A stretch of DNA of 32,327 bases from contig JAFUGE010000008.1 of NCBI GenBank assembly GCA_017469545.1, forward strand, positions 94,941-127,267. The letters run 5' to 3'. Position numbers and translations under genes: made by a program. How positions within the stretch are numbered: the stretch's first letter is position 1; each line of letters begins with the position of its first letter. Below the pieces are notes generated by a model. That model was not told where the DNA came from, searched no databases, and was given only the letters and a program-made list of their open reading frames with translations. Below are positions 25,113 to 31,797 of this stretch, one piece after another. The DNA is from Clostridia bacterium (GTDB taxonomy: Bacteria > Bacillota > Clostridia > TANB77 > UBA1234).

Positions 25113-26669
25113 ATGGAGATTATCAAGGAACAGGTAAGGGCGAGCCAATTTATGGGACATAAAAGCTTGGTAGAGTTAGTTGAAGGGGATATTATTGTAC
25201 CTGATATTAAGCCGGATATATTAAGCTTAGTAAAGGTTGAGGGAAGGGCTTTTATCACGGACAAAGAGACTTTAGATAAGAAAGTAAGATTAAGCGGAAT
25301 GGTTGATGTCTATGCGATATATATTGCCGACGACGAAACGAATTCTTTGAAGGGATTATCGGCAGCGCTAAATTTTAATGAAACGATTGATATGCCAAAT
25401 TGTGAGAGTGGAATGGAGCCAATTGTAAAGTATAGTTTAGGGAATATTGAAAGTAAAGTGTTGAACGGCAGAAAAATAACAGTGAAGTGTCCGATTGAAA
25501 TTGATTTGAAAATAATGAAGGATCAAGAGTTTGAAATTTCGAGGGATATTTCGGATGCGGATAATATACAAGTTTTGAAAGAAGAGATAAAATTAAATTC
25601 TTTGGTAGGATACAATACAGAAGATGTATCGATTAATGAGACGGTCTCTCTGCCAGAAAATAATTTACCAATTGGAGAAATTTTGTGCTGCTCAGTAGAT
25701 ATTGTAAATAAGGATTATAAAATGAGCTACAATAAAGTTTTGGCAAAAGCGGATGCGAAAGTTAGAATTGTCTATATTGCGGACGACGAGAATGGCACTA
25801 TTCAGACTTTTGAAACCTTGATACCTTTTACTGGTTTCATTGACATTAATGGAGTGAATGATAACACTGAGTTTGATATCAATTATAATTTGAAGAATTA
25901 TTATATCAAACCAGTTTATCAAGATATGAAAGCGAATGCGATTTCGGTTGAGGCGGATGTAGAAATTTTTGTCTTGGCAAATGAGGTAAGGGAAGTTGTT
26001 GCAATACAAGATTTATATAATCCTGACGAAGTTTTGAGATATGATGTTAGAGATGTTGCCATCGATCAAAATGTGAATACGCAAACAACGAATGTAAGAT
26101 TGGACCAAGTTTTGTCAATTCCAGAATTAGAGAATAGCAAGTTATTGGATGTCAATGTAAGAACAAGCATCACGGACAAAAAAGTTTTGGACGATAAAAT
26201 TGTTGTTGAAGGAAATGCAAATGTGGATATTACGCACTACCATATGGATAAGAGAACGATTGAGACGAAGAAGCTAGAGCTTCCTTTCCAAGAAACAGTT
26301 CCAATTGATAGAAATAATAGTCAGAATGATGTGACATTGGAGGTTGCTGATGTTGAGTATGAACTTATGCCTTCTGGGCAGCTTCGCTTAAATATTGGTT
26401 TAGCGCTTGAGAATGATGCTGTTAATGAATTGAATATTCATATGATTGATAATTTGGAACAGACGAATGAGAGACTAGAGCCTGTAGCTAGCGTCGTGAT
26501 TTATCCTGTTAAGCAAGGCGATACGCTTTGGAAGATCGCCAAGAGATTTAGAACAACAGTGGAAGCGATTAAGGAAGCAAACGATTTAACGGACGATAAA
26601 ATTTATCCTTCGCAGCAATTAATGATTCCGAAGAGAATTTATCGTGTGACACTGAATCCATTAGATTAG
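25113..26669 (+). CDS. sipL: SipL-like spore morphogenesis protein (DUF3794/SPOCS repeats plus LysM)
   Basis: It has 518 residues. The N-terminal and middle parts carry repeated DUF3794 (SPOCS) units; compare LVELVEGDIIVPDIKPDILS at the start with similar strands near residues 160-250 and 300-400. The C-terminus has a LysM domain from about residue 460: PVKQGDTLWKIAKRFRTTVE, then IKEANDLTDDKIYPSQQLMI. This layout matches SipL, which in C. difficile binds SpoIVA at the forespore surface and is needed for coat attachment. GAGGAG precedes ATG 25113. One base separates its stop from the yunB start, so the two form a mother-cell operon. Confidence 0.88.
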   Translation: MEIIKEQVRASQFMGHKSLVELVEGDIIVPDIKPDILSLVKVEGRAFITDKETLDKKVRLSGMVDVYAIYIADDETNSLKGLSAALNFNETIDMPNCESGMEPIVKYSLGNIESKVLNGRKITVKCPIEIDLKIMKDQEFEISRDISDADNIQVLKEEIKLNSLVGYNTEDVSINETVSLPENNLPIGEILCCSVDIVNKDYKMSYNKVLAKADAKVRIVYIADDENGTIQTFETLIPFTGFIDINGVNDNTEFDINYNLKNYYIKPVYQDMKANAISVEADVEIFVLANEVREVVAIQDLYNPDEVLRYDVRDVAIDQNVNTQTTNVRLDQVLSIPELENSKLLDVNVRTSITDKKVLDDKIVVEGNANVDITHYHMDKRTIETKKLELPFQETVPIDRNNSQNDVTLEVADVEYELMPSGQLRLNIGLALENDAVNELNIHMIDNLEQTNERLEPVASVVIYPVKQGDTLWKIAKRFRTTVEAIKEANDLTDDKIYPSQQLMIPKRIYRVTLNPLD

Positions 26670-26670
26670 T

Positions 26671-27378
26671 ATGGAGCGCCTGGGATTACATCGTAACTTG
26701 ATACAAAGGGGGAAGAGGCGTAGAGGTATAAAGGGCAGGCAGAGCGTAGCAATATTCATCATTTGTGTCGTGATACCCATTTTGTGTTTTCAAATTGTAA
26801 CAAAAGGAGTAGAGCCGACAATGATTGCACTTTGCGAATTAGAGGCACAAAATATTGGCATTCTAGTTTCTAATCAGGCCATTGAAAAGGTGATGGCGGG
26901 CGTACAATATTCGGACTTGATTACGCTTGAAAAAGAAGAGAGCGGAAAAATATTGGCACTGAAAGCGAATACTTTGGAAATGAGCAAGATGGCGACGGAG
27001 ATTAGTTCAGAAATGCAGAGCATTTATAACCAAATGGAGAGCGATTATATCAGAATTCCACTTGGCAATTTCAGTGGAAATGCGCTACTTTCAGGACTAG
27101 GGCCGAATGTTACGATTAGGATTATTCCGTTTGGAACGGTTGCGACAAAGTTTAAGTCTGACTTTATTTCTACAGGAATCAATCAAGTGAGACACCGTAT
27201 TTATCTGGAAATTACGACGCAGGTGAGCATTGTAGCGCCACTGATTACGAAGCAGATGCCTGTTGTGAATGATATTAACGTAGCGGAAACGGTTTTAGTT
27301 GGCGACGTACCAGAGTCGTTCTACAATTTGGAGGGAGTGAAGGAGATTACGGCAGACGACAGTCTGAACCTTTGGTAA
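26671..27378 (+). CDS. yunB: Sporulation protein YunB
   Basis: It has 235 residues. A basic N-terminus is followed by one membrane helix (SVAIFIICVVIPILCFQIVT, about residues 25-44). Then comes an extracytoplasmic domain with the family phrases EAQNIGILVSNQAIEKVM, then IRIPLGNFSGNALLSGLGP, and VRHRIYLEITTQVSIVAPL. YunB belongs to the sigma-E regulon in B. subtilis and is needed for proper sporulation; its biochemical role is unknown. The ATG comes one base after the sipL-like stop with no clear Shine-Dalgarno, which implies translational coupling. Confidence 0.92.
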   Translation: MERLGLHRNLIQRGKRRRGIKGRQSVAIFIICVVIPILCFQIVTKGVEPTMIALCELEAQNIGILVSNQAIEKVMAGVQYSDLITLEKEESGKILALKANTLEMSKMATEISSEMQSIYNQMESDYIRIPLGNFSGNALLSGLGPNVTIRIIPFGTVATKFKSDFISTGINQVRHRIYLEITTQVSIVAPLITKQMPVVNDINVAETVLVGDVPESFYNLEGVKEITADDSLNLW

Positions 27379-27392
27379 ATTTGCGTGAAACT

Positions 27393-27418
27393 GTAGGGGC
27401 GGCGTAGCACGCCGCCCG
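27393..27418 (+). repeat. Dispersed hairpin element, copy 7, with compensatory base changes
   Basis: GTAGGGGCGGCGT, loop AGC, ACGCCGCCCG. Relative to the other copies, one A-T pair of the stem has become G-C on both sides, so base pairing is kept. It lies downstream of yunB. Confidence 0.9.
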
Positions 27419-27456
27419 TGTGAATAACCGCAAGAATTAATAAAATAAATAGAAAG

Positions 27457-27482
27457 CGGGCAGCGTGGTACGCTGCCCCTAC
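27457..27482 (-). repeat. Dispersed GTAGGGG hairpin element, copy 8
   Basis: On the minus strand: GTAGGGGCAGCGT, loop ACC, ACGCTGCCCG. It lies just beyond the rpsI terminator, co-oriented with rpsI and in inverted orientation to copy 7. Confidence 0.92.
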
Positions 27483-27484
27483 AA

Positions 27485-27514
27485 TAAAAAATCCCTGTAT
27501 TTGTAATACAGGGA
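27485..27514 (-). terminator. Terminator of rplM-rpsI
   Basis: On the minus strand: TCCCTGTATT (27505-27514), a three-base loop, AATACAGGGA (27492-27501), then T6 (27486-27491). Confidence 0.9.
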
Positions 27515-27522
27515 ATAAATTT

Positions 27523-27924
27523 TTATCTCTTTGAGAATTGTGGTGCTTTTCTTGCTTTCTTTAATCCTGGTTTCTTTCTTTCTTTCATTCTTGGGTCTCT
27601 TGTTAAGAAGCCAGCAGATTTTAAAGCAGGTTTGTTTTCTTCGTTAGCTTTTACTAAAGCTCTTGCTAAGCCGTGTCTAACTGCACCAGCTTGACCAGAT
27701 AATCCGCCACCAGTAACTTTAGCAATGACATCGAATTTTCCTTCGTTACCTGTAACAGTAAGTGGTTGTTTAACGATTACTTTTAATGTATCTGTCGTCA
27801 TATATTCGTCAAGATCGCTACCATTGATTGTTATTTTTCCTTTACCTGGCATAACTCTAACTCTTGCAACAGAGCATTTTCTTCTACCAGTACCATAAAT
27901 TACATTTGATTCTTTCTTAGGCAT
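27523..27924 (-). CDS. rpsI: 30S ribosomal protein S9
   Basis: Small-subunit protein whose C-terminal tail reaches the P-site tRNA. It has 133 residues. The conserved start [20 protein letters not shown], the middle [20 protein letters not shown] and the tail ending [11 protein letters not shown] are all present. The terminal Lys/Arg pair is intact. AAGGAGG (complement of 27933-27939) is 8 bases upstream and overlaps the rplM stop; the intergenic gap is 13 bases. It is the usual rplM-rpsI operon, ended by a strong terminator. Confidence 0.98.
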   Translation of the reverse strand: MPKKESNVIYGTGRRKCSVARVRVMPGKGKITINGSDLDEYMTTDTLKVIVKQPLTVTGNEGKFDVIAKVTGGGLSGQAGAVRHGLARALVKANEENKPALKSAGFLTRDPRMKERKKPGLKKARKAPQFSKR

Positions 27925-27937
27925 TTATTTCTCCTCC

Positions 27938-28363
27938 TTAAAAGTTGTATACTTCTGGCTTTTGAGCTGCGTTTTCGTGTTCGCTACCAGCGTATACTCT
28001 CAATTTTGTTAACATTTTTCTTCCAAGACTGTTCTTAGGTAACATTCCTTTTACAGCAAGCATCATCATTTCAGTAGAAGGCATATCTTTTGCCTTAATT
28101 TCTTTCATATTACCGATATAGCCTGTATGTCTTCTATAAATCTTGTCGTTCATTTTGTTTCCTGTTAAAACCATTTTATCTGTATTAATTACGATTACGT
28201 GGTCACCAACGTCCAAATGAGTAGAGTAGGTTGGTTTGTGTTTTCCTTTTAATAATTTAGCAACTTCAGATGCAACTCTTCCTAAAACTTTTCCGTCTGC
28301 ATCAATTAAGTACCATTTGCTTTCAATTTCGCTAGCTTTAACGCTATGTGTAGTATTATTCAT
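27938..28363 (-). CDS. rplM: 50S ribosomal protein L13
   Basis: Early-assembly large-subunit protein. It has 141 residues with the family phrases [20 protein letters not shown], then [12 protein letters not shown] and [16 protein letters not shown] lies 13 bases before the ATG, longer than usual. The transcript starts about 80 bases upstream with a hairpin that may be the L13-binding leader. It is divergent from infC and forms an operon with rpsI. Confidence 0.98.
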   Translation of the reverse strand: MNNTTHSVKASEIESKWYLIDADGKVLGRVASEVAKLLKGKHKPTYSTHLDVGDHVIVINTDKMVLTGNKMNDKIYRRHTGYIGNMKEIKAKDMPSTEMMMLAVKGMLPKNSLGRKMLTKLRVYAGSEHENAAQKPEVYNF

Positions 28364-28407
28364 GGTAATACTTAAACCTCCATTTCAATTTATATTTCTA
28401 TCGTGTT

Positions 28408-28440
28408 GATATTGAAACCTTCCGGGTTAGTCTCAATATC
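28408..28440 (-). promoter_or_regulatory. Bulged hairpin at the 5' end of the rplM mRNA, candidate L13 leader
   Basis: On the minus strand: GATATTGA (28433-28440) pairs with TCAATATC (28408-28415). A four-base bulge GACT and an upper stem AACC / GGTT enclose a CGGAA loop. It begins only a few bases after the predicted transcription start. L13 leaders that regulate rplM-rpsI are known in Firmicutes; identity with that class is inferred from position. Confidence 0.5.
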
Positions 28441-28450
28441 ATGCTCCATT

Positions 28451-28479
28451 ATTCTAATATAATTGTAAAAAAAAGTCAA
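28451..28479 (-). promoter_or_regulatory. Sigma-A promoter of rplM-rpsI
   Basis: On the minus strand: TTGACT (28474-28479), a 17-base spacer, TAGAAT (28451-28456). Confidence 0.85.
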
Positions 28480-28497
28480 GTTTTTTGTTGAAATTTC

Positions 28498-28526
28498 TTG
28501 ACAATTCATAAAAATAATACTATAAT
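28498..28526 (+). promoter_or_regulatory. Sigma-A promoter of infC-rpmI-rplT
   Basis: Consensus TTGACA at 28498-28503, a 17-base spacer, perfect TATAAT at 28521-28526. Its -35 lies only 18 bases from the -35 of the divergent rplM promoter. Confidence 0.9.
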
Positions 28527-28532
28527 CATAGA

Positions 28533-28700
28533 AGTTCAAGAAGAAGTCATCCACTTCTCACCGTGCCATAGGAATGAGCGCTGGTTAAATATATTCATTT
28601 TTCAATAGATGTTTGTATTTTGTGGAATGACTTGGGCTTCTTGCTCAAGTTTTTTGTTTATGTGTGAAAAATACATATATAAACAGATAATTTTAAGTCT
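28533..28700 (+). promoter_or_regulatory. infC leader with an attenuator (L20-leader-like)
   Basis: The long untranslated leader starts with a hairpin AGAAGT (28542-28547) / ACTTCT (28553-28558). It ends with an intrinsic terminator: ACTTGGGC (28630-28637), loop TTCTT, GCTCAAGT (28643-28650), then T5 (28651-28655), about 50 bases before the start codon. Position and layout match the Firmicutes infC leader, where L20 binding decides between termination and read-through. A reading frame crossing this leader upstream of infC is not coding. Confidence 0.75.
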
Positions 28701-28713
28701 GGAGGGGATTTCT

Positions 28714-29226
28714 ATAAAGCAAGAATTAAGAATTAATGACGAAATCAATGCAAAAGAGGTAAAGCTAATTGCTGAAAACGGAGAACAACTTGGAGTAATG
28801 AGCTTATCTGAGGCTATGAAAATAGCGGAGGAAAAGGAGCTTGATTTGGTAGAAGTAGCGCCTGGTGCAGAGCCTGTGGTTTGCAAGGTTATGAATTATG
28901 GCAAATACAAATACGAGCAAGCGAGAAAAGAAAAAGAAGCAAAGAAGAAACAAAAAGTTGCAGATGTGAAAGAAATTCGCTTATCTTCTACAATAGATAC
29001 GCATGATTTTGAATTTAAAGCTAAGAATGCAAGGAAATTCTTAGAAGATGGAGATAAAGTAAAAGCAACAATTAAGTTTAAGGGTAGAGAGCTAAACAAT
29101 ACATCGTTTGGTGCTAATGTGCTTAATAAATTTGCTGAGACTTTGTCAGACGTTGGAACAGTAGATAAGGCTCCTAAGCTAGAAGGCAAGAGCATGATTC
29201 TACTAATCAATCCAAAAAATAGTTAA
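28714..29226 (+). CDS. infC: Translation initiation factor IF-3, non-canonical start codon
   Basis: IF-3 binds the 30S subunit, blocks premature 50S joining and checks the start codon-initiator tRNA match. The conserved N-terminus KQELRINDEINAKEVKLI follows the ribosome binding site GGAGG (28701-28705) directly. The only in-frame candidates at usable distance are ATT 28708 (2 bases away) and ATA 28714 (8 bases away). No ATG, GTG or TTG is available there. ATA is chosen for spacing, giving 170 residues. Further motifs: EVAPGAEPVVCKVMNYGKYK, then KEIRLSSTIDTHDFEFK, and GKSMILLINPK. In-frame ATGs from 28609 lie in the attenuator leader. A rare start codon makes infC translation sensitive to IF-3 itself, as for E. 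coli AUU. Confidence 0.9.
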   Translation: MKQELRINDEINAKEVKLIAENGEQLGVMSLSEAMKIAEEKELDLVEVAPGAEPVVCKVMNYGKYKYEQARKEKEAKKKQKVADVKEIRLSSTIDTHDFEFKAKNARKFLEDGDKVKATIKFKGRELNNTSFGANVLNKFAETLSDVGTVDKAPKLEGKSMILLINPKNS

Positions 29227-29247
29227 AAATAGAAGGGAGTTTTAATT

Positions 29248-29448
29248 ATGCCTAAAATGAAAACACACAGAGCTACGGCTAAAAGGGTGAAATTTACAGG
29301 TACTGGTAAGATCAAAAGAAACAAAATGAATAAAAGACATTTGTTAAATGCCAAGACAAGCAAGAGAAAGGCTAGACTTAGAAAGCCTACAACAGTTGAT
29401 AAGACAATGGAATCAACGGTTAAGAGAATGTTACCATACGGAAACTAA
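29248..29448 (+). CDS. rpmI: 50S ribosomal protein L35
   Basis: It has 66 residues, very basic. It starts MPKMKTHRATAKRVKFTGTG and contains KRHLLNAKTSKRKARLR, the L35 pattern. A GGGAG-type ribosome binding site lies upstream. It is the second gene of infC-rpmI-rplT, 21 bases after infC. Confidence 0.97.
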   Translation: MPKMKTHRATAKRVKFTGTGKIKRNKMNKRHLLNAKTSKRKARLRKPTTVDKTMESTVKRMLPYGN

Positions 29449-29464
29449 GAAAGGAGAATGAAAA

Positions 29465-29812
29465 ATGGCAAGAGTAAAGACTGCAAAAATTACAAGAAAA
29501 AAACATAAAAAAGTTTTAAAAAGAGCGAAAGGCTATTTTGGAGCAAAGAGCGTTAGATTTAGAATGGCAAAGCAAGCCGTTATGAAGTCTGGCCAATATG
29601 CTTATGTTGGAAGAAGATTAAAGAAGAGAGATTTCAGAAGATTATGGATTGCTAGAATTAATGCTGCTGCAAGAGCAAATGGCACAAATTATAGCTCTTT
29701 AATCAATGGCTTAAAGAAAGCTGAAATCAACATCAATAGAAAGATGCTTGCAGAAATGGCTGTGAATGACCCAACGGCATTTGCTGAGCTAGTAAAAGCA
29801 GCAACGAAATAG
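29465..29812 (+). CDS. rplT: 50S ribosomal protein L20
   Basis: It has 115 residues. The basic N-terminal extension ([19 protein letters not shown]) and [20 protein letters not shown] are the L20 signature. L20 is an early-assembly protein and in Firmicutes the repressor of its own operon through the infC leader. AAAGGAG lies 8 bases upstream. The TAG stop (29810-29812) is part of a hairpin resembling the dispersed elements. Confidence 0.97.
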   Translation: MARVKTAKITRKKHKKVLKRAKGYFGAKSVRFRMAKQAVMKSGQYAYVGRRLKKRDFRRLWIARINAAARANGTNYSSLINGLKKAEININRKMLAEMAVNDPTAFAELVKAATK

Positions 29813-29836
29813 GGGTCGGCGTCTCGACGACCCCCG
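29810..29836 (+). repeat. Variant hairpin element containing the rplT stop codon
   Basis: TAGGGGTCGGCGTCT then CGACGACCCCCG. GGGGTCG (29812-29818) pairs with CGACCCC. It has the same TAGGGG head and position after a stop as the GTAGGGG family, with a different stem. Confidence 0.55.
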
Positions 29837-29926
29837 TGTGGTGGGGTGAAAACGCCGAACTTGTGAGGCCACGGCTTGGCATCTCTGATGCCAAACGGAC
29901 AGCCCACCACAAAACAGGAGTAATAA
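29817..29926 (+). ncRNA. Candidate structured RNA between rplT and spoIID
   Basis: TGTGGTGGG (29837-29845) and CCCACCACA (29903-29911) form a perfect 9 bp closing stem. Inside it, TTGGCATC (29876-29883) and GATGCCAA (29887-29894) form a perfect 8 bp hairpin. CGGCGT (29817-29822) is complementary to ACGCCG (29852-29857) and would compete with the preceding hairpin. The region is GC-rich compared with its surroundings. It matches no RNA class that I can identify. It is followed directly by the terminator-like hairpin that covers the spoIID ribosome binding site. Confidence 0.45.
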
Positions 29927-29927
29927 T

Positions 29928-29972
29928 TACCCTCTTGTCCTCATAATAATGTGAGGACAGGGGGTATTTTTT
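29928..29972 (+). terminator. Terminator hairpin overlapping the spoIID ribosome binding site
   Basis: TACCC-TCT-TGTCCTCA (29928-29943), loop TAATAATG, TGAGGACA-GG-GGGTA (29952-29966), then T6 (29967-29972), which ends at the spoIID ATG. The only Shine-Dalgarno-like sequence for spoIID, GGGGG (29960-29964), lies in the 3' arm. A weak sigma-E-like -10 (CATAATAAT, 29942-29950) lies around the loop. Confidence 0.85.
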
Positions 29973-30908
29973 ATGAGAAAAGGGATTGCGGTTATCTTTT
30001 GTTTTATGCTTATCTGTTTTCTGATTCCCAATTGCTTCGTGAGAAAGCATTCTACGGAGAACAAAATAGAAGCGGTAGACAAGATAAAGTTGCTACTGAC
30101 AGAGACAAGCGAAGTAATAGAGATTAGTTTGGAGGATTATCTAAAAGGAGTGTTAGTGGGCGAAATGCCTGCTACATATGAGATAGAAGCACTAAAAGCG
30201 CAGGCGGTAGTAGCCAGAACGTATACGTTGCACAAGCTTCAGTATGCGCCCGGTTCTCACGAAAATGCGGATATGTGTGATAATGTGAATCACTGCCAAG
30301 CCTACAAGTCTAAGCAGTATGCCTTGGATGCTTGGGACGACGCGGAAGAAAAGGAGAAGTGGGATAAGATTGAAAAAGCGGTAAATGATACGAAAGGGGA
30401 AGTGATTACCTATCAGGGAGAGCTGATTAATGCCTTTTTCCACGCACATAGTGGCGGACAAACGGAGGATGCTGCCTATATTTGGGGACAGGAGAAAATC
30501 CCGTATCTCAAGAGTGTAGCAGGAAACGAGAGTTATTTGTTTGAAGATAGTAAAACTTTTTCGAAAGAAGAATTGAAGAAAATTATCAAAGAAAAATATG
30601 CGGATTACAACGAGGAGCTAGATAATATTGCGATTTTAGACCATACGATTAGTGAGAGGGCTTATCACGTAAGAATAGGAAATTTGACGCTTTTGGGCAC
30701 GGATGTGAGGACTTTGTTGGGACTTCGTTCTACCAAATTTGAAATTGTGATGGAAGAGGATAAAATTACGCTTAAAACCACTGGCTATGGGCACGGCGTT
30801 GGAATGAGCCAGGAGGGGGCCAACAACATGGCACTAAGTGGCAGCAATTATCAAGAAATTATTTGTCATTATTATACAGGAGTGGAAATTTCGACGTATA
30901 ATCATTGA
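29973..30908 (+). CDS. spoIID: Stage II sporulation protein D (engulfment lytic transglycosylase)
   Basis: SpoIID is a membrane-anchored lytic transglycosylase made in the mother cell; with SpoIIM and SpoIIP it remodels septal peptidoglycan for engulfment. It has 311 residues with an N-terminal membrane helix (GIAVIFCFMLICFLIPNCF). Family phrases are present: VEISLEDYLKGVLVGEMPA-like residues 50-70, EALKAQAVVARTYTLHKL, AFFHAHSGGQTEDAAYIWG, and TTGYGHGVGMSQEGANNMA near the C-terminus. The start codon follows the T-run of a terminator hairpin, so expression may need a promoter inside or a read-through event. The next gene is spoIIQ, as in C. difficile. Confidence 0.96.
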   Translation: MRKGIAVIFCFMLICFLIPNCFVRKHSTENKIEAVDKIKLLLTETSEVIEISLEDYLKGVLVGEMPATYEIEALKAQAVVARTYTLHKLQYAPGSHENADMCDNVNHCQAYKSKQYALDAWDDAEEKEKWDKIEKAVNDTKGEVITYQGELINAFFHAHSGGQTEDAAYIWGQEKIPYLKSVAGNESYLFEDSKTFSKEELKKIIKEKYADYNEELDNIAILDHTISERAYHVRIGNLTLLGTDVRTLLGLRSTKFEIVMEEDKITLKTTGYGHGVGMSQEGANNMALSGSNYQEIICHYYTGVEISTYNH

Positions 30909-30929
30909 TTTTAATGTTCATAATATCAC

Positions 30930-30962
30930 TGTAGGGGGCAGCGTTATTCTTAAGCTTCCCGC
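30930..30962 (+). repeat. Degenerate dispersed hairpin element, copy 9
   Basis: It starts TGTAGGGGGCAGCGTTAT and ends AAGCTTCCCGC. The GTAGGGG head and CCCG end are kept, but the inner stem is eroded. It fills the gap between spoIID and spoIIQ, sense orientation. Confidence 0.65.
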
Positions 30963-30983
30963 AAATAAAGACGAGGTGATATT

Positions 30984-31766
30984 ATGATGAAAAGAAGGGT
31001 TCAAAGATTAAGCTGGTTTCAGAGGTATAAAAAATACATTTATATTGGTGGAGGGGCTGTGACGCTTGGTGTTTTGTCGTTTGCGATTACAGTGTTTACG
31101 CTGGGAAGAAAAGTGCCAGAGGCCGAAATAAGCGAAGGGCCAATTACGATTAATGAGTATGCATATCGAACAGACGAGTCTTCTATTAGGATTAATCCTG
31201 AGTCTTTGAGAAGATCTGAGGCGGAGGAAGAACCGGCAAGTAGCGAAGAAAAGGAAGAGGCGCCTGCAGAGAATATGGAGAGCGTTGTGGCAAGTAAGCC
31301 AGAAGAAGTAGAGACTGTCGAAGTGTCGGCGCCGCCTGTCAAAGAAGAGCCCGTCAAGAAAGAAGTAACATTTATTTTGCCCGTAGATGGCGAAATCATT
31401 TTGGAGTATGCCAAGGATAAATTGGTGTATTCTAAGACTTTGGAAGAGTGGATTACCCATACAGGAATTGATATTCAGGGCGAAGAGGCAATGCCTGTAA
31501 AGGCGGCTGCAGACGGAAAAGTGAAAGATAAAAAGGTGGACCCGAGGTATGGCAATACGATTATTATAGAGCACGACGACGGATACAAGACGATTTATTC
31601 GAATTTGTCTAGTTTAGATTTGGTTGAGGTAAATCAAGAAGTAAAACAAGGAGAAATAATTTCAGGCGTAGGTAGTGGATATGGGTTTGAGGTAGAAGAG
31701 GGGCCACATATTCACTTTGAGATAATGAGAGATGGAATCAATATAAATCCATCAGAAAAAATGTAG
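30984..31766 (+). CDS. spoIIQ: SpoIIQ-like M23 (LytM) peptidase-family protein
   Basis: It has 260 residues. There is one membrane helix near the N-terminus (YIYIGGGAVTLGVLSFAITV), a Glu/Pro/Val-rich linker (about 75-130) and a C-terminal LytM domain. The zinc motifs are complete: His159-x3-Asp163 (THTGID) and His242-x-His244 (PHIHFEI). SpoIIQ is made in the forespore and pairs with mother-cell SpoIIIAH to form the channel across the engulfing membranes. In C. difficile it keeps zinc-binding residues, whereas B. subtilis SpoIIQ lost one. Placement right after spoIID supports the call. AGGTG precedes ATG 30984; a second ATG follows it. Its TAG stop is part of a dispersed hairpin element. Confidence 0.9.
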   Translation: MMKRRVQRLSWFQRYKKYIYIGGGAVTLGVLSFAITVFTLGRKVPEAEISEGPITINEYAYRTDESSIRINPESLRRSEAEEEPASSEEKEEAPAENMESVVASKPEEVETVEVSAPPVKEEPVKKEVTFILPVDGEIILEYAKDKLVYSKTLEEWITHTGIDIQGEEAMPVKAAADGKVKDKKVDPRYGNTIIIEHDDGYKTIYSNLSSLDLVEVNQEVKQGEIISGVGSGYGFEVEEGPHIHFEIMRDGININPSEKM

Positions 31767-31788
31767 GGGCAGCGTATCACGCTGCCCG
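31763..31788 (+). repeat. Dispersed GTAGGGG hairpin element, copy 10, containing the spoIIQ stop codon
   Basis: GTAGGGGCAGCGT, loop ATC, ACGCTGCCCG. TAG 31764-31766 is the stop codon of spoIIQ. Only 9 further bases separate it from the end of the convergent asnS. Confidence 0.92.
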
Positions 31789-31797
31789 CGAATAACG

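Noticed and set aside
28609-28713. N-terminal extension of IF-3 starting at ATG 28609
   Set aside because: It runs through a clear terminator hairpin and leader, has no ribosome binding site, and encodes residues absent from the IF-3 family.
29817-29926. SRP RNA, tmRNA, 6S RNA, ZTP, THF, fluoride or c-di-GMP riboswitch
   Set aside because: I compared the remembered core motifs of these classes with the sequence and none fits. It is left as an unclassified structured region.
29687-30050. Minus-strand open frames across the spoIID upstream region
   Set aside because: They lie opposite rplT, structured RNA and spoIID, have no ribosome binding site and show no family features.
698-31788. Repeated hairpins considered as a CRISPR array
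   Set aside because: The copies are kilobases apart, lie in different intergenic gaps on both strands, have no regular spacers, and no cas genes are present.
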